From: Gemmatimonadota bacterium
GTDB lineage: Bacteria > 4572-55 > J002
Reading direction: 5' to 3'
Assembly (NCBI GenBank): GCA_003697105.1
Contig: RFFQ01000013.1
Coordinates: 1 to 64,000 of the forward strand
DNA: 64,000 nt
Shown here one piece after another: positions 28,227 to 37,378 of the stretch. The notes below the pieces were generated by a model, which saw only the letters and a program-made list of their open reading frames with translations, was not told the origin of the DNA and ran no database searches. The translations under genes and the position numbers were made by a program. The stretch's first letter is position 1, and every line of letters begins with the position of its first letter.

Positions 28227-29747
28227 ATGAAGATTGCATTTGTGAATATCGGCGGCAGTATGTTTACCTTTCACAACGGTATTGCCGCCCTTTCTGCATA
28301 TATCAAGCACCATAGTGAGCATGAGGTCGCTCTGATCGATATGATTGGCCATCCGCGCCCTCTCAAATTTCAGCATCAGGTGGAGATCATCCAGCCCGAT
28401 GTAATCGCCTTTACCGCCATGACCATATACTGGCCCAATGTACGGGCATTAGCAACGCGGGCAAAGCAAATGAGTTCTGCTAAGACGATTGTGGGAGGAT
28501 ACCATCCGACGTTTGCCCCTGAAGAGTGTATTTCTCATCCGGCGATGGACGTCATTTGCCGGGGAGAAGGCGAGGAAGCCCTACTTGCCTTTCTGAATGC
28601 CCTAGAACGCGGAGAAGATTATACCCGAATTCCAAATCTATGGGTCAAAAAAGATGGAAATTTATATAAAAATGATATTCGTCCGCTGATCGCAAACATG
28701 GATGAGTTACCCTTCTGGGATCGGGACTTATTCAACTATGGTTCGTGGTATGATGCCATGCCAACATCACTCTCTGATTTAGACCGCCCGGAACGGACGG
28801 TCACCCTTGCCGCAAGCCGGGGATGCTACTATGACTGCACCTATTGTAGCAATGAGCCACTGAAAGCGATGTACGGCGGGAAAACATTCGTTCGTACCCG
28901 TTCCGTCGATCATATTATCAAAGAAATGAAGATGCTAAAAGCACGGTACAATCCCGACCTGTTTGAATTTCAGGAAGAGCTGTTTGTGGCACATCTGGAT
29001 TGGCTAGAAGAATTTGCCGATAAATACAAACGTGAAATTGGGCTTCCTTTTAACATTTCATACCGCGAGGAGTTAGCCCGAACCAAAAATATGGAACTTC
29101 TGGCAAAAGCCGGCTGTAACAGCATTGCATTTGGGGTTGAGTGCGGTAGTGAGGAATATCGTAAGAAATATCTGACCCGCCGCATGTCGAATCGAAAAAT
29201 TGAGGAAGCATTTGATCGCACCCACGAACTGGGCATGAAAGCCCTCTCCTTCAACATCATCGGTATGCCGTTTGAGACATACGATCTGATTCAAGAGACC
29301 ATCCAACTCAACCGGCGGTTACAAGCAGATTACCTGCAATGGTTTATTTACCAACCCTACCCCGGAACCATTTTGTATAATATCTGTAAAGAGAATGACT
29401 TGCTGTTGCCCGGCTACACGTCATCTTATATTTCCCTGCGACCGGGCATCAAATTGACCCACATCACCCGCGAGGAATTCCAGCAGTGCATGGAAGATTT
29501 TATGGCACTGCAACGTGAACAACAAGGTTATGACTGGCTCGACATCGCCGCCCAATCCAATGAAACCTTGGTCAATGTCCGCTATGCCACCGAGGAAGAA
29601 CGGTATGACATAATGGATTTATATAATCAGACCTTTCAGCGGGATCATGGGATAAACCGGTGGGAGTGGTTCCGCCGGAACCCAGAAGGCGCAGAAAAAA
29701 CCCCGTCGCCATCTCCAACCGGCAGAACGTCGTCGGAGCCCAGGTGA
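28227..29747 (+). CDS. B12-binding radical SAM protein, N-terminal part of a frameshifted gene
   Basis: 506 aa as read, from the ATG at 28227 preceded by GGAGG. Residues about 1-140 are a cobalamin-binding-like Rossmann domain (KIAFVNIGG, VGGYHPTFAPEE). Residues about 185-420 are a radical SAM TIM-barrel with the CxxxCxxC cluster motif RGCYYDCTYC. From about residue 455 an acyltransferase-like region starts (YATEEERYDIMDLYNQTF) but runs out of frame at the A6C4 tract 29695-29704. The rest of that domain continues in the -1 frame in the next entry. Restoring one base would give one long protein. The radical SAM part is complete and may still function; the substrate is unknown. Confidence 0.85.
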   Translation: MKIAFVNIGGSMFTFHNGIAALSAYIKHHSEHEVALIDMIGHPRPLKFQHQVEIIQPDVIAFTAMTIYWPNVRALATRAKQMSSAKTIVGGYHPTFAPEECISHPAMDVICRGEGEEALLAFLNALERGEDYTRIPNLWVKKDGNLYKNDIRPLIANMDELPFWDRDLFNYGSWYDAMPTSLSDLDRPERTVTLAASRGCYYDCTYCSNEPLKAMYGGKTFVRTRSVDHIIKEMKMLKARYNPDLFEFQEELFVAHLDWLEEFADKYKREIGLPFNISYREELARTKNMELLAKAGCNSIAFGVECGSEEYRKKYLTRRMSNRKIEEAFDRTHELGMKALSFNIIGMPFETYDLIQETIQLNRRLQADYLQWFIYQPYPGTILYNICKENDLLLPGYTSSYISLRPGIKLTHITREEFQQCMEDFMALQREQQGYDWLDIAAQSNETLVNVRYATEEERYDIMDLYNQTFQRDHGINRWEWFRRNPEGAEKTPSPSPTGRTSSEPR

Positions 29748-30574
29748 TGCTACCGGTGCGCTTTTCGTTTCAGGGTAAAGAACTCAAAGGCATTCATGCG
29801 ATTGATTATAAAATGGATGTGGTTTTCCCGGGTGAAATACCGCCGCTGGATGGCTTTCAGTCCCGATACGATATCGCATACCGGATCAATATCCCATACC
29901 AGCGCCCCGAACTGGGCTATTTTAAGCGACGCAACGAACGATGGGATAAAGTGAAGTTAGTCAACTACACCGACCAACCGGTAACACCCATCAATCGACT
30001 CAAAAAAGAGATAAAACCCACCCGCCGCTCGCTCTCCCAAAAAGTGCGCCACCGGTTCGATAAATGGCGCTACCCAGTCCAGCAAATCGATCAATTTGAT
30101 GAGAGAGCGGATCGCTTGTGGGAGCGGTGCAAATCGGACTTCGGTCTGGCAATTGTGCGGGATGCTCGTTATCTGAACTGGCGTTACGTGGATTGTCCAG
30201 ATGTCAGTTATCTTAAAATCGGGGTCTTCAGTCCATCTGGAGCAGAATTAAACGGGTGGGCGGTGTTACGTTTGGATGGGATTCATCCCCAGACGGCATG
30301 TTTGGTGGATTGGCTTGTGCCCAATGCGGAAACGGGTATTGCCGAAATTTTGCGGCGCAACGTCGAGCATTCAACCCGGCTCGGCGGCGCTCAATTTTTG
30401 GAGGTCTGTTTTCCAGAAGGTTCTGTACCGGATCGATTGTTCCGGGCACACGGGTACCAACCGGCGCCGGCACCCGCAACGTTGATGGTACATGTTTTCA
30501 ACCCAGATAGAGTGGCAACAGACACGCTACAAAAGACGTGGTACTACACCTTGGGCGACTCCGAGATGTACTAA
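29747..30574 (+). CDS. GNAT/FemAB-like acyltransferase domain, C-terminal part of the frameshifted gene
   Basis: Continues the acyltransferase fold that the upstream frame starts. The frame is open from before 29660, and the sequence NPVAISNRQNVVGAQVMLPV directly continues the preceding gene's RRNPEGAEK region. If translated separately the likely start is the ATG at 29747, which overlaps the upstream TGA as TGATG and follows a GGAG, so coupled re-initiation is possible. The domain resembles uncharacterised GNAT-type proteins with the late strand LVDWLVPN and a LEVCFPEGS segment. Whether the cell makes one fused, one truncated or two coupled proteins cannot be told here. Confidence 0.65.
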   Translation: MLPVRFSFQGKELKGIHAIDYKMDVVFPGEIPPLDGFQSRYDIAYRINIPYQRPELGYFKRRNERWDKVKLVNYTDQPVTPINRLKKEIKPTRRSLSQKVRHRFDKWRYPVQQIDQFDERADRLWERCKSDFGLAIVRDARYLNWRYVDCPDVSYLKIGVFSPSGAELNGWAVLRLDGIHPQTACLVDWLVPNAETGIAEILRRNVEHSTRLGGAQFLEVCFPEGSVPDRLFRAHGYQPAPAPATLMVHVFNPDRVATDTLQKTWYYTLGDSEMY

Positions 30575-30580
30575 ACCCAT

Positions 30581-30610
30581 CCCGGCAATTTGTTCGCCGG
30601 GTTATTTTTT
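30581..30610 (+). terminator. intrinsic terminator after the acyltransferase gene
   Basis: A short GC stem CCCGGC (30581-30586) with GCCGGG (30596-30601), then a T-rich tract. It lies 6 nt past the stop. Confidence 0.6.
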
Positions 30611-30768
30611 CCACCAGTTTGAACGCATATTTTTAAGCATCAAACACCCGATTTCAGATTGACAGGTCGATTCCATTCGGTTACATTGGCTTCCAGATAC
30701 TTCAACTCCGGCTCAAACACCGGTGGGTTAGGAAAAGGACTCCAAAATAAAGGGATTTTTACAGCTTC

Positions 30769-31857
30769 ATGGGTAAAATTTTAATTATTGAAGATGACAG
30801 TTACATTCGGATGAATTTGGTTGACATTTTGGAAAGTGAAGGGCATGACGTATTCACGGCTGAAGATGGTCAAGTTGGGATTCGACAAGCAAAAGAGCAT
30901 TTACCAGAGTTAATTTTATGTGACGTCTTGATGCCAAATCTTGATGGATATGGCGTTTTGAAAGAAATCCGGCAAAACCCGCTAACTGCCGGCACGCCAT
31001 TTCTTTTTTTAACGGCAAAAGCCGCTCGTGAGGATTTCCGTCATGGTATGGATTTGGGCGCCGATGATTATCTCGTCAAACCCTTTGAGATTAACAGTCT
31101 AATTCGCACAGTTCGTGCCCGGTTGGAGAAACGGGCACGGGAAGTTGAACAGATCAAGAAATTACGGGAAAACTTGAGCCGCACCCTACCCCATGAATTA
31201 CGAACACCGTTGACGTCCATTATTGGCATGGCAGATTTTCTCCGTACGCCGGAATTGGTCTCGTCAATGGCACAAGTGCATGAAATGGCACAAAACATCC
31301 ACGATAGTGCGATGCGGCTTCATAAACTCATTGAAAATTACTTGCTTTATGCCGAACTGGTGGTCTCTATAGAACGTCCGGAAGACGCCAAATTATGGAA
31401 AGGATCGTCAACTTATATCAATGAGGGGATTCTTCGGTCATTTGCATTAAAACAAGCGCAAATGTATAACCGGGAAGCTGATTTAAACCTCCGGGTGACA
31501 CCCTGTAATGCCCAAATCTCAGAAACCGCTTGGATAAAAATCGTCGAGGAATTGACCAATAATGCCTGCAAGTTTTCTCCAAAGGGGACACCGGTACAGA
31601 TTACAGTGGACTCCGATGACAAAACGGTCGTGATAACCGTCACCGATCAAGGCATTGGGATGACCAACGAAGAAATTGCCAACATTGGGGCATATATGCA
31701 GTTTGAACGCGTCGAACGGGAGCAACAAGGCTCCGGTTTAGGACTCAGTATCGTCAAGTTACTCACACAACTTTCAGATGGTAAATGTGTGATCACTAGT
31801 GAACCCGATAATGGAACATCTGTTCAAGTCATATTACAAGCCGGATCGTCTTCATAA
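30769..31857 (+). CDS. hybrid response regulator-sensor histidine kinase
   Basis: 362-aa cytoplasmic signalling protein with no membrane segment. The REC domain (about 1-122) has acidic residues ED/D at 9-10, phospho-acceptor Asp52 (LCDVLMPNLDG) and the conserved Lys in LVKPFE. A HisKA helix pair follows with His142 in TLPHELRTPLTS. The HATPase domain has an N box (ELTNNACKFSPKG), a G1 box (VTDQGIGM) and a G2 box (GSGLGLSIVK). A REC domain in front of the kinase suggests that phosphorylation by another kinase gates its activity. Its partners are not adjacent. Confidence 0.9.
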   Translation: MGKILIIEDDSYIRMNLVDILESEGHDVFTAEDGQVGIRQAKEHLPELILCDVLMPNLDGYGVLKEIRQNPLTAGTPFLFLTAKAAREDFRHGMDLGADDYLVKPFEINSLIRTVRARLEKRAREVEQIKKLRENLSRTLPHELRTPLTSIIGMADFLRTPELVSSMAQVHEMAQNIHDSAMRLHKLIENYLLYAELVVSIERPEDAKLWKGSSTYINEGILRSFALKQAQMYNREADLNLRVTPCNAQISETAWIKIVEELTNNACKFSPKGTPVQITVDSDDKTVVITVTDQGIGMTNEEIANIGAYMQFERVEREQQGSGLGLSIVKLLTQLSDGKCVITSEPDNGTSVQVILQAGSSS

Positions 31858-31908
31858 ATGATAAATAACCCGATTTCTTTCAACTCGTTAATTTTATAGG
31901 ATGTTATA

Positions 31909-33285
31909 ATGAATCCATTAATTGAACCCTTCAAAATCAAAGTGGTCGAACCGATCAAAATGACAACCCGTGCCCAACGGGAGCGATTGATCAAAAAAGC
32001 GTATTATAATTTATTTTTTCTCCATTCCAACGATATTATGATCGATATGCTTACGGATAGCGGCACGTCCGCCATGAGCGACGCCCAATGGGCAGGCATC
32101 ATGGGCGGTGATGAAGCTTACGCCGGTAGCCGCAGTTTTGAGCGCTTTGAACAGGTAGTTAAAGACCTAACGGGATACCGTCACATTATCCCCACCCATC
32201 AGGGACGTGCCGCCGAAAAAATCTTGTTTTCCTCAATTGTCAAAAAAGCGGGGGGAGTAATCCCTAACAACACCCATTTTGATACCACCCGGGCAAACGT
32301 CGAATATACCGGCACAACCGCAGAAGATTTGGTCATTGATGAGGGGCATGATCCCGCGTCAACCTATCCTTTCAAAGGGAATATGGACTTAAAAAAACTC
32401 AAAGCCTGCATCGAAAAAGCGGGTCCAGAAAACGTACCGGTTGTGATGATGACGGTCACCAACAATTCCGGTGGTGGGCAACCAGTTTCGATGGAAAATC
32501 TGCGTGCGGTTCGGGACATGGCGCATTCCTATGGTATCCCGTTCTTTTTGGATGCCTGCCGTTTTGCCGAAAATGCGTACTTCATCAAACAACGAGAAAA
32601 AGGATACGCCGATAAAACAATTCGTGAGATCGCCCATGAAATGTTCTCGTACAGTGATGGTTGTACCATGAGCGCCAAAAAGGACGGTTTGGCAAATATC
32701 GGCGGATTTTTGGGGATTAATGATGATGTGCTGGCACAGGATTGCCGCAATTTGCTAATTCTTACCGAAGGATTCCCAACCTACGGCGGCCTTGCCGGGC
32801 GCGATCTGGAAGCCATTGCTCAAGGATTGGATGAGGTCTTGGAAGAAGATTATCTCCGGTTCCGGATTGGGCAAGTCGCCTATCTAGGTGACCAATTAAC
32901 GAAAATGGGGGTGCCGATCATGCAACCACCCGGCGGACATGCTATTTACGTGGATGCCAAATCCTTTTTGCCCCATATTCCAGTAAATCAATTTCCGGGA
33001 CAAGCACTAACAGTAGAACTTTATCTGGAAGCAGGGATTCGCGGTGTCGAGATTGGGAGCGTGATGTTTGGTAAAAAAGACCCCGAAACCGGTACCGAAA
33101 TTCCGGCGGCGTTGGAATTGGTACGTTTAGCCGTACCGCGCCGGGTGTACACCCAAAGCCACATTGATTATGTCGCCGATGCATTTGTACGGATCAACGA
33201 ACGAAAAAAGACCATCCGTGGTTATAAATTTGTGTACGAAGCCCCGTTTTTACGCCATTTTACTGCACGTTTTGAGCGTGTATAG
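31909..33285 (+). CDS. tnaA: tryptophanase
   Basis: PLP-dependent beta-eliminating lyase, 458 aa, making indole, pyruvate and ammonia from Trp. The family pattern is strong: LTDSGTSAMSDAQWAG, DEAYAGSRSFERFE and PTHQGRAAEK, with the Schiff-base Lys in TMSAKKDGLANIGG. Tyrosine phenol-lyase is the close alternative. The substrate-pocket segment here reads GVEIGS, which matches the V-E-I of E. coli tryptophanase rather than the M-E-R of Citrobacter tyrosine phenol-lyase, so I favour tryptophanase. No tnaC leader or tnaB permease is next to it. Confidence 0.85.
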   Translation: MNPLIEPFKIKVVEPIKMTTRAQRERLIKKAYYNLFFLHSNDIMIDMLTDSGTSAMSDAQWAGIMGGDEAYAGSRSFERFEQVVKDLTGYRHIIPTHQGRAAEKILFSSIVKKAGGVIPNNTHFDTTRANVEYTGTTAEDLVIDEGHDPASTYPFKGNMDLKKLKACIEKAGPENVPVVMMTVTNNSGGGQPVSMENLRAVRDMAHSYGIPFFLDACRFAENAYFIKQREKGYADKTIREIAHEMFSYSDGCTMSAKKDGLANIGGFLGINDDVLAQDCRNLLILTEGFPTYGGLAGRDLEAIAQGLDEVLEEDYLRFRIGQVAYLGDQLTKMGVPIMQPPGGHAIYVDAKSFLPHIPVNQFPGQALTVELYLEAGIRGVEIGSVMFGKKDPETGTEIPAALELVRLAVPRRVYTQSHIDYVADAFVRINERKKTIRGYKFVYEAPFLRHFTARFERV

Positions 33286-33318
33286 CCCACAATACCTCGT
33301 GATAATTTTGTGATATGT

Positions 33319-33369
33319 ACCCGCTATGTTTACCCAATATAAGATTCTCCCCGCGAAACATAGCGGGTT
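33319..33369 (+). terminator. hairpin after tnaA
   Basis: A 13-bp stem ACCCGCTATGTTT (33319-33331) with its complement (33356-33368) and a long loop, followed by an A-rich stretch. It separates tnaA from the promoter of the thioredoxin-fold array. No U run follows. Confidence 0.5.
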
Positions 33370-33378
33370 AAAAAGATA

Positions 33379-33407
33379 TTGACATATCCATATGTTTCCT
33401 ATATAAT
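33379..33407 (+). promoter_or_regulatory. consensus sigma70 promoter of the Omp28/selenoprotein array
   Basis: TTGACA (33379-33384), exactly 17 nt, TATAAT (33402-33407): a full consensus promoter, the best in the window. The following region has no other gene before the lipoprotein start at 33520, leaving a 5' UTR of about 105 nt. Confidence 0.85.
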
Positions 33408-33519
33408 CGGCACACTCCCCTAGAAAACCCCTATGTCTATCTCTTACACTTATTATACACCAGATACAATTACCCCATTTTCTATTTAGTGGACATATTC
33501 CCTTTTGGAGGTTTCCAAA

Positions 33520-35148
33520 ATGCTTATTTATATACCGAGGGTTCTGTTTTCGGCAATTCTGATGGCGACTACCCTATTATGTTTAGGAAGTTGCGATGAT
33601 AGCGACAATATGCCCGAACCCCTTTCGATTCAATTCCTTTCTCCGGCAAATGATGCCGTTCTTCGGGAAGATAGGATTGAAGTTCAGATTAACGCTTCAG
33701 CCAACCATGCAGATGCCCGTATCGATAAGGTCGAACTATTTGCGGGAAATCAGCAGGTTGCAACCACAACGGAAGTCCAGACCAATCCTGCCATCGTCAC
33801 CCTGGAGTGGGACGTCTCCAATTTGCCCAACGCCACTTACGAATTAGAAGCAAAAGTCTATGATAACCGCGGTAACACCAAAAGCAGTCAAATCCAGGTT
33901 CAACTCCACCGACAATTAAGAGTTCAAATTACCTCACCGCAAGATGGGCAGATTATCAACAGCAACCAGATACCGGTAACGGTTACGATTAAAACGATTG
34001 CCGCTGATATTGTTGAAGCCATCTTAACGGTTGATGGTGCGGCGGTGGTCACAAAAACCCAAGCACCTTGGGAGTTTACTTGGGATACGGCAGGCTACCC
34101 CCTCAATCAGGAGTACCATCTTCAGGTGACAATTGAAGATGCCGATGGAAACACAGCCCAATCGAATGTCGTGACCATCTGCGTGGGGTGTGAAATCCCA
34201 CCCTTGAGTTTGGCAATCATTTCCCCTCAGGCGGGTGAACAAATTGAAGCCAATCAGATTTCCGTTTCTGGAACGGTAACCAGTAACATTGGGCGAGCCA
34301 TTGAGCGGGTCACTTTGATAGTGAATGATAGCCCGGTGGCAGAGCGCAACCAAGCGCCGTGGGAATTCATCTGGGATACCACCAGCTATCCCGATAGTAC
34401 CACCTGTACCCTTTTCATCGAAGCTGAAGATGAGCAGGGCAATGTGGCACAATCCGAACCGGTGACCGTCTGTGTGCGCTGTGTGGAGCAATTTAGCCGG
34501 CAGCGGGTGGTTGTTCAGGAACAATTTACCGGCGCATGGTGCCAAAACTGTCTGCTTTATGCCGATCCGGCGGCAGATGCGCTGGCAGAAGAATTTGGAC
34601 CCACCCAATTGCTCTCGGTACATTACCATATCCGGGCAGGTTTGTTTGATGATTTTGAAATCGCGGAAGGTGTGGCACGGCTGAACTACTATGCCTTGAA
34701 CAACAGCCTACCCCATGCGGTCTTTGATGGCAGTGTCGTTATTACCGGCGGAGACCCCAGTACAGAAGACGTTTACCGGCAACAAATCAATACCCAATTG
34801 GCAGATGAGCCACCCGTCGGTATTCTGTTGACCGGCACGTTGGGCGCCGGAGAAATAACGGCAAAGATCAAAGCATTTGAACAACTCGCCAATCCCGGTC
34901 TAACCGTTCAATTTGTGATTACGGAGAGTGACTTAACTCACCCCAGCCCCCCGATTCATTTTAACTATGTTGTGCGAGATATGTTGCCCCCCGCCTCGAT
35001 CACCTTACCCAATGAAGGTGATCAAACGGAAGTAAGTCGTTCTTTCGTGTTAGATGACAGTTGGAATATGGATGAAATTCAACTCGTGGTGTTTGTTCAA
35101 GATGATAACACCAAAGTTATTTTACAGGGTCAAGCTATATGGGAATAA
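33520..35148 (+). CDS. Ig-like/Omp28-like lipoprotein with CQNC thioredoxin motif
   Basis: 542 aa from the ATG at 33520, with GGAGG upstream; a TTG at 33505 lies on the ribosome-binding site itself. Signal peptide with lipobox LGSC, so lipidated. Three Ig-like repeats follow (about 30-130, 135-230, 235-325), each opening LSPxxG/xIxSP and closing with a DxxGN strand. The C-terminal Omp28-like thioredoxin-fold domain has the active site C341-QNC-344 (FTGAWCQNC) and the conserved LLSVHYH strand. It lacks the T9SS sorting domain carried by its downstream relatives. First gene of the array, so it is likely an outer-membrane-anchored redox protein. Confidence 0.78.
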   Translation: MLIYIPRVLFSAILMATTLLCLGSCDDSDNMPEPLSIQFLSPANDAVLREDRIEVQINASANHADARIDKVELFAGNQQVATTTEVQTNPAIVTLEWDVSNLPNATYELEAKVYDNRGNTKSSQIQVQLHRQLRVQITSPQDGQIINSNQIPVTVTIKTIAADIVEAILTVDGAAVVTKTQAPWEFTWDTAGYPLNQEYHLQVTIEDADGNTAQSNVVTICVGCEIPPLSLAIISPQAGEQIEANQISVSGTVTSNIGRAIERVTLIVNDSPVAERNQAPWEFIWDTTSYPDSTTCTLFIEAEDEQGNVAQSEPVTVCVRCVEQFSRQRVVVQEQFTGAWCQNCLLYADPAADALAEEFGPTQLLSVHYHIRAGLFDDFEIAEGVARLNYYALNNSLPHAVFDGSVVITGGDPSTEDVYRQQINTQLADEPPVGILLTGTLGAGEITAKIKAFEQLANPGLTVQFVITESDLTHPSPPIHFNYVVRDMLPPASITLPNEGDQTEVSRSFVLDDSWNMDEIQLVVFVQDDNTKVILQGQAIWE

Positions 35149-35178
35149 TCTCAACTTTTATCGATGGAGGAAGTACTG

Positions 35179-35721
35179 ATGAAATCAATTTTTAAGTTAA
35201 GTGCCTGTATTGTGTTGGCAATAACATTTGTTGCCGGAACGGCGATGAGTGCCGAAACGCGCGAATACCAAAAACTACCGGCATTTAGTACCAAAGATTT
35301 AAGTGGTAAACTCGTCAGTTTTGATGATGTCAAAGGTGAAAAAGCCACTTACATCACGTTTTGGGCAACGTGGTGCAAACCGTGCATGGCAGAATTGCCT
35401 CACTTGCAAGAGCTGTACGAGAAATATCAAGAGCAAGGATTGCAAATCATTGGTATGAATGAAGATACCGCCAAGAAAACCGCCAAGGTCAAAAAAGCCG
35501 TTAATCAGAAAAAGCTATCATACCCAATTTTGTTAGACCCAACAGCAGAAGTGGGTAAAAAGTTAGGGATGCCTACAGAGTTACCCTACGGCTTGCTCAT
35601 CGACGGTAACGGAAATATTATTGAAAAAACCATCGGATTTCAAAAAGGCGATGAGGATGCGTTAGAAAAGAAGATCGTTAAACTATTGGGGCTTGAAACC
35701 AGTACGGAGGAATCAAATTGA
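35179..35721 (+). CDS. TlpA/ResA-like thioredoxin
   Basis: 180 aa from the ATG at 35179 with GGAGG upstream; the ATG at 35164 lies on that site. Cleavable signal peptide (about 1-24), so periplasmic. Thioredoxin active site WC66-KP-C69 in the AhpC/TSA-like fold, with the late Pro before YGLLIDGNGNI as the cis-Pro equivalent. TlpA-type proteins reduce or relay electrons to extracytoplasmic thiols. Sitting inside the Omp28 array, it is a reasonable partner that reduces the neighbouring CxxC and UxxC proteins; that is inference. It overlaps the next start by 4 nt. Confidence 0.88.
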   Translation: MKSIFKLSACIVLAITFVAGTAMSAETREYQKLPAFSTKDLSGKLVSFDDVKGEKATYITFWATWCKPCMAELPHLQELYEKYQEQGLQIIGMNEDTAKKTAKVKKAVNQKKLSYPILLDPTAEVGKKLGMPTELPYGLLIDGNGNIIEKTIGFQKGDEDALEKKIVKLLGLETSTEESN

Positions 35722-37364
35722 AACCGCAAATAGCAATCAGTCTCGTCGCGATGGGATTGATGTTGTTGGTTAAGATTCCCACCGCCGGAAGTATTGATCT
35801 TAATTATTCATTTTACAATAATGTGCAATATTCGTTATTTGAAGCGTCGGAGCGCGACAGTCTTGTAGAACGCGCGGAAGTCAATCTTCAAATAGGGTTG
35901 TTGCGTACCGGCATGTTGCTGGAAGCGCGTCAACCTTTACCTAAAGTAGGAGATGCGGAACAAGGCTTTGGTCCCGTCAACGTGCGAAAACTGTTTTTTG
36001 AATTAGAAAAAGATGGGTTTTCGCTCCGTGCCGGAGATTTTCCGGTCTTATTTGGACGTGGATTATCGATCAACCTATTTCGAGATGATGCATTGCGTCA
36101 GGATACCGAACCGGAAGGCATCAAACTTGGCTACCGGAATGATTATGTTCAGGCAACGGCATTCAGCGGGTATGTGGAAAAATTTGTCGGACCCGTTTCC
36201 ACAAATGATGTCAGTTATGAAGTAGATGATACCCGGCAACATCTCTTTCGAGGTGCGGCATCTACGTTTCGTCCATTTACCAATACGGATTCTCCCTTAC
36301 AACCTTTAGAACTGGGGGTGCAATATGTCCGGTTTCGCTCCATCGAAGCCTATCCGTTCCCCCAAGAAACGCGGCGTTACGAAGACCGCCGTACAATGAC
36401 GGGAGGGAGTCTCTTCTATAGCGGTGATTTTTTTGATATTTACGGCGAATACGTCACCGGTAAGCGCATTGAAAACGAACTGTATCCCGATGGAAAAGCA
36501 AAGTTCACCATTGCCGAATACGATACCATCCAAGGAATATACGGCGTTATCAACGCCTTTTGGGGTGATTTTTCGCTTTTTGGCGAATTTAAGGATTATC
36601 AAGGGCTGGGCTTTTTTGATGCCTCCGGTAATTACTCCAAACCGATTGGACAGCTACAATCTCCTGCAAAACCGTACAACAATCCACCGCCCGTTGTCAC
36701 AGAGCATACCAGCCGGTTACTCGGTCGGGATATGTACCAGCCGATCATCCTCAATAACGAACGCGGGTATCGTGTGGAATTAGAGTGGACACCCACCTAT
36801 TCCACCCAGATTTTAGTCGATTATACCCGCGCAGAAAGTCGTGAAGGAGACCTCTATTTTCAGGAATATTACCTTGAATTTGAGCATTCTATTTGGGATG
36901 ATAACCTTTCGTTCATGGGCATGATCGAGCAAGGTGACGTGGGGGAAAAGGCAGACCGCACAGGCGGTTGGCTGAAAACCACGTACCAATTAAATGATAA
37001 ACAATCGATTGCCCTCACGACAGAATACATGGATGGTACGGTCAAAAACGTGGCAGATGAAGTCGGTCAATATTATGTTTTCAGTTTTTCGCAGTCCAAA
37101 GATACACATGAGAACGACTCGTTTTGGCGGGCGCTTCTGAAACGGTCGTGGACCCTCTCCGCCGCGTATGAGCTTAGTAGTGAAGCCGATCAGGATGGGA
37201 AAGATAATTGGTTTTCCTTAGCGATGGATTATAAAGTTTCAGATAATCATCTAGTACGGTTATTCTACGGTGCACGTCGAGCGGGTCTGAACTGCAACGG
37301 AGCAATTTGTGTCCCCGAACCGGCATTTGAAGGCTTCGAATGTCAATTAATTAGCGTGTTTTAA
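35718..37364 (+). CDS. DUF6029-like outer-membrane beta-barrel protein
   Basis: 548 aa with a signal peptide (about 1-25) and an alternating aromatic/polar pattern of many beta strands throughout, ending in a strand with a terminal Phe (CQLISVF), as outer-membrane barrels do. The final YGARRAGLNCNGAICVPEPAFEGFE segment is characteristic of the DUF6029 group seen with Omp28-like proteins in FCB genomes. It starts at a TTG overlapping the thioredoxin stop (TTGA), and GGAGG 7 nt before it supports this. A role as exporter, anchor or assembly partner for the neighbouring secreted proteins is inference. Confidence 0.7.
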   Translation: MKPQIAISLVAMGLMLLVKIPTAGSIDLNYSFYNNVQYSLFEASERDSLVERAEVNLQIGLLRTGMLLEARQPLPKVGDAEQGFGPVNVRKLFFELEKDGFSLRAGDFPVLFGRGLSINLFRDDALRQDTEPEGIKLGYRNDYVQATAFSGYVEKFVGPVSTNDVSYEVDDTRQHLFRGAASTFRPFTNTDSPLQPLELGVQYVRFRSIEAYPFPQETRRYEDRRTMTGGSLFYSGDFFDIYGEYVTGKRIENELYPDGKAKFTIAEYDTIQGIYGVINAFWGDFSLFGEFKDYQGLGFFDASGNYSKPIGQLQSPAKPYNNPPPVVTEHTSRLLGRDMYQPIILNNERGYRVELEWTPTYSTQILVDYTRAESREGDLYFQEYYLEFEHSIWDDNLSFMGMIEQGDVGEKADRTGGWLKTTYQLNDKQSIALTTEYMDGTVKNVADEVGQYYVFSFSQSKDTHENDSFWRALLKRSWTLSAAYELSSEADQDGKDNWFSLAMDYKVSDNHLVRLFYGARRAGLNCNGAICVPEPAFEGFECQLISVF

Positions 37365-37378
37365 TCAGGGAGGTACTA

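Noticed and set aside
29694..29704. Canonical programmed -1 frameshift heptamer A-AAA-AAC
   Set aside because: The heptamer exists (29695-29701) but is out of register with the zero frame, which reads GAA-AAA-ACC, so tandem tRNA slippage would not work. An indel is likelier.
31909..33285. Tyrosine phenol-lyase instead of tryptophanase
   Set aside because: The substrate-pocket segment GVEIGS follows tryptophanase, not the MER-type pocket of tyrosine phenol-lyase. Some uncertainty remains.
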